A stretch of DNA of 7,747 nucleotides, from assembly GCF_002737765.1 (NCBI RefSeq), contig NZ_PEGG01000193.1, positions 1 to 7,747 on the forward strand. The letters are read 5' to 3'. The translations under genes were made by a program, and so were the position numbers. Every line of letters starts with the position of its first letter. Position 1 is the first letter of the stretch. The notes under the pieces are model-generated. The model searched no databases. It had not been told where the DNA came from and worked only from the letters and a program-made list of their open reading frames with translations. Source of the stretch: Caulobacter sp. B11. GTDB taxonomy: Bacteria; Pseudomonadota; Alphaproteobacteria; Caulobacterales; Caulobacteraceae. Below, in pieces: positions 1 to 7,747 of this stretch.

Positions 1-450
1 CGGCAGGGCGGCGAACAGCACCCCGAACAGGTTGCCCTCCCAGACCGGACCGGACAGCGGCTCGCTGATCGCGCGGACACCCTGCGGCTCGTGGATCTCG
101 CCCTCGATCCGGGTCGCGCCGTAGCGCAGCGACACGTGCGGCTGGCCCTTGCGGAAATTGTCGAACTGGATCGGCCGCAGGGTGGCGGCGTCGAGCACAA
201 AGCGGTCCTCCATGTCGAAGGCGCCGCCGGCGATCCTCTGGTGGACCACCACCTTGAGCACCGCCCGGCCGTCCTGGCGGGCCTGGGTGATCGTCTGCCA
301 GGTCACGCCCATGGGCCGGGTGACGCCGTCCCGGGTCATGGCGATCGTGAAGCAGGCGGCGTCGTCGGCGATCAGCCGGCCGTCGGGAACCACCGGGGGC
401 GCCACCGGGGGAGCGACCAGGGCGGCGGCGAGGGCGAGGGCGACGATCAT
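1..450 (-). CDS. Hypothetical exported protein, N-terminal 150 residues (3' end beyond window)
   Basis: I do not recognise this protein with confidence. It starts at the ATG at 448-450, preceded seven bases upstream by GGAG. An in-frame TAA at 478-480 and the lack of another start codon between make this start firm. The frame stays open to the left edge, so the C-terminus is missing. Residues 1-21 (MIVALALAAALVAPPVAPPV...) form a short hydrophobic Ala/Val/Leu stretch followed by a Pro-rich APPV repeat. This looks like a signal peptide, although the usual positive charge at the N-terminus is absent. The rest looks soluble and rich in beta-strand-like alternation, with a single Cys near residue 33. 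The segment around residues 80-105 (DRFVLDAATLRPIQFDNF) resembles periplasmic DUF3108-type beta-barrel-like proteins, in which a 'LD..TLRP' phrase precedes paired strands; this is a weak similarity from memory. It is co-oriented with rpoC but separated by a strong terminator, so it probably has its own promoter. The function is unknown. Confidence 0.7.
   Translation of the reverse strand, partial: MIVALALAAALVAPPVAPPVVPDGRLIADDAACFTIAMTRDGVTRPMGVTWQTITQARQDGRAVLKVVVHQRIAGGAFDMEDRFVLDAATLRPIQFDNFRKGQPHVSLRYGATRIEGEIHEPQGVRAISEPLSGPVWEGNLFGVLFAALP
390..413 (-). repeat. Two tandem 12-bp units encoding APPV-APPV
   Basis: Plus-strand bases 390-401 and 402-413 differ at one position (ccaccgggggcg and ccaccgggggag). 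On the minus strand they encode two Ala-Pro-Pro-Val units at about residues 13-20 of the exported protein, just after the hydrophobic segment. It is probably a small in-frame duplication in a flexible linker near the signal cleavage site. Confidence 0.6.
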
Positions 451-540
451 CGGCGGACTCCAGCAGAGGTTGCGGACTTATCCGCTGGCCCGGCCGGGCG
501 ACGAAGTGAAATCCCGTTCATGTGGCGACCGTCTCGGCCA
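451..540 (-). other. Intergenic region between the rpoC terminator and the exported-protein gene
   Basis: About 90 bp lie between the rpoC terminator and the next start codon. A promoter for the downstream gene is expected here, but I see no convincing -35/-10 pair. The closest is GATAAG at about 479-484 on the minus strand, 17 bases after a poor TTCGTC. A perfect 12-bp palindrome, GCCCGGCCGGGC, lies at 488-499. It could be an operator or simply GC-rich chance. Confidence 0.35.
458..461 (-). promoter_or_regulatory. Ribosome binding site of the exported-protein gene
   Basis: The minus strand reads GGAG, then seven bases, then the ATG at 450. It is the only Shine-Dalgarno-like sequence nearby and supports that start. 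A GANTC site (GACTC, 456-460), the target of the CcrM methylase in alphaproteobacteria, overlaps it. Confidence 0.65.
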
Positions 541-575
541 AAGAAAAAGCGGCCGGGGCGAACCCCGACCGCTTT
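541..575 (-). terminator. Intrinsic terminator of the rpoB-rpoC transcript
   Basis: On the minus strand a 13-bp stem (AAAGCGGTCGGGG with CCCCGGCCGCTTT) closes a UUCG tetraloop. The U tract overlaps the 3' end of the stem and reads UUUUU, C, UUU. One pair (positions 553/568) is G-U in minus-strand RNA but would be a C-A mismatch in plus-strand RNA, so the structure is built for leftward transcription. It begins 30 bases after the rpoC stop codon. It should end the rpoBC mRNA and isolate the next gene. Confidence 0.93.
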
Positions 576-605
576 GCCTTATTCGTCGTGAAGCCTGGTG
601 GCCGA

Positions 606-4796
<4,191 letters not shown>

Positions 4797-4802
4797 CTTG
4801 GT

Positions 4803-4808
4803 TCCTTC
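4803..4808 (-). promoter_or_regulatory. Ribosome binding site of rpoC
   Basis: GAAGGA on the minus strand lies six bases before the rpoC ATG, a strong Shine-Dalgarno match. A small perfect hairpin (GCGGG, loop TAGT, CCCGC; positions 4810-4823) ends one base before it. The hairpin does not cover the site, so it should leave it open for ribosomes. Confidence 0.85.
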
Positions 4809-4856
4809 TGCGGGACTACCCGCGAAAATTCAAAGTTGGAGAGCGGCGATCGAAGG

Positions 4857-4886
4857 CCCCTCCCCCACCGCTAGGTGGAGGAGGGA
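4857..4886 (-). repeat. Hairpin in the rpoB-rpoC gap, REP-like, without a U tract
   Basis: Positions 4858-4869 pair with 4874-4885 around a four-base loop (TAGC in minus-strand RNA). One internal pair (4864/4879) is G-U in leftward RNA, and 4857/4886 can add another. It starts about nine bases after the rpoB stop codon. The bases that follow on the minus strand (CCTTCGATCG) contain no U tract, so this is not a classical terminator, as expected if rpoC is read from the same mRNA. It may mark a processing or partial attenuation point, stabilise the rpoB 3' end, or be a copy of a dispersed palindromic repeat. The rest of the 98-bp gap shows no clear promoter. Confidence 0.75.
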
Positions 4887-4894
4887 GGTTCGGA

Positions 4895-7747
<2,853 letters not shown>

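Noticed and set aside
479..510. A sigma-70-like promoter (TTCGTC, 17 bp, GATAAG) for the exported-protein gene
   Set aside because: The -35 match is poor and the -10 lacks the key final T. In GC-rich alphaproteobacteria such matches are common, so I mention it only within the intergenic entry.
546..575. The rpoC terminator acting on the plus strand as well
   Set aside because: The plus-strand version has a C-A mismatch in the stem, is followed only by CTTTGCCTTATT-like sequence, and has no plus-strand gene upstream.
4857..4886. The rpoB-rpoC hairpin as an intrinsic terminator
   Set aside because: No U tract follows the stem, and a full stop here would cut off rpoC, which has no evident promoter in the gap.

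Overview
The window holds the 3' two-thirds of rpoB and all of rpoC, the genes for the two large catalytic subunits (beta and beta-prime) of bacterial RNA polymerase, plus the 5' end of a third gene. All are on the minus strand, so the gene order is read from right to left. GC content is high, the rpoC product is about 1,400 residues, and the protein sequence is alphaproteobacterial in style. Examples are the rifampicin-region wording with T where E. coli has N518, and the proteobacterial insert after the trigger loop. Together these suggest an alphaproteobacterium, most likely of the Caulobacter/Phenylobacterium/Brevundimonas group. That placement is from memory of family sequences and has not been checked by alignment.

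Layout along the minus strand: rpoB enters at the right edge, already about 400 codons into the gene, and ends at 4895. A 98-bp gap (4797-4894) carries a strong hairpin just after the rpoB stop and a good ribosome binding site before rpoC. rpoC runs from 4796 to 606 without interruption. A 16-bp perfect palindrome is centred on its stop codon, and a textbook intrinsic terminator with a UUCG loop lies at about 541-575. After 155 bp, a small gene for an unrecognised exported protein starts at 450 and leaves the window at the left edge. The str-operon genes (rpsL, rpsG, fusA) that follow rpoC in many bacteria are not here; the rpoBC unit appears to end at the terminator.

The genes work together in a simple way: rpoB and rpoC are co-oriented and probably co-transcribed, and their products form the RNA polymerase core with alpha and omega. 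All catalytic and zinc-binding residues I looked for in beta-prime are present. The main oddity is in rpoB. Two single-base indels of opposite sign, about 172 bp apart near 7448 and 7275, put the rifampicin-binding segment out of frame with the rest of the gene. Since rpoB is essential and the shifted segment is otherwise perfectly conserved, sequencing or assembly error is the most likely cause.

I found no mobile element, CRISPR array, tRNA, rRNA or previously undescribed system. The very long open frames on the plus strand opposite rpoC and rpoB are explained by codon usage and are not counted as genes.
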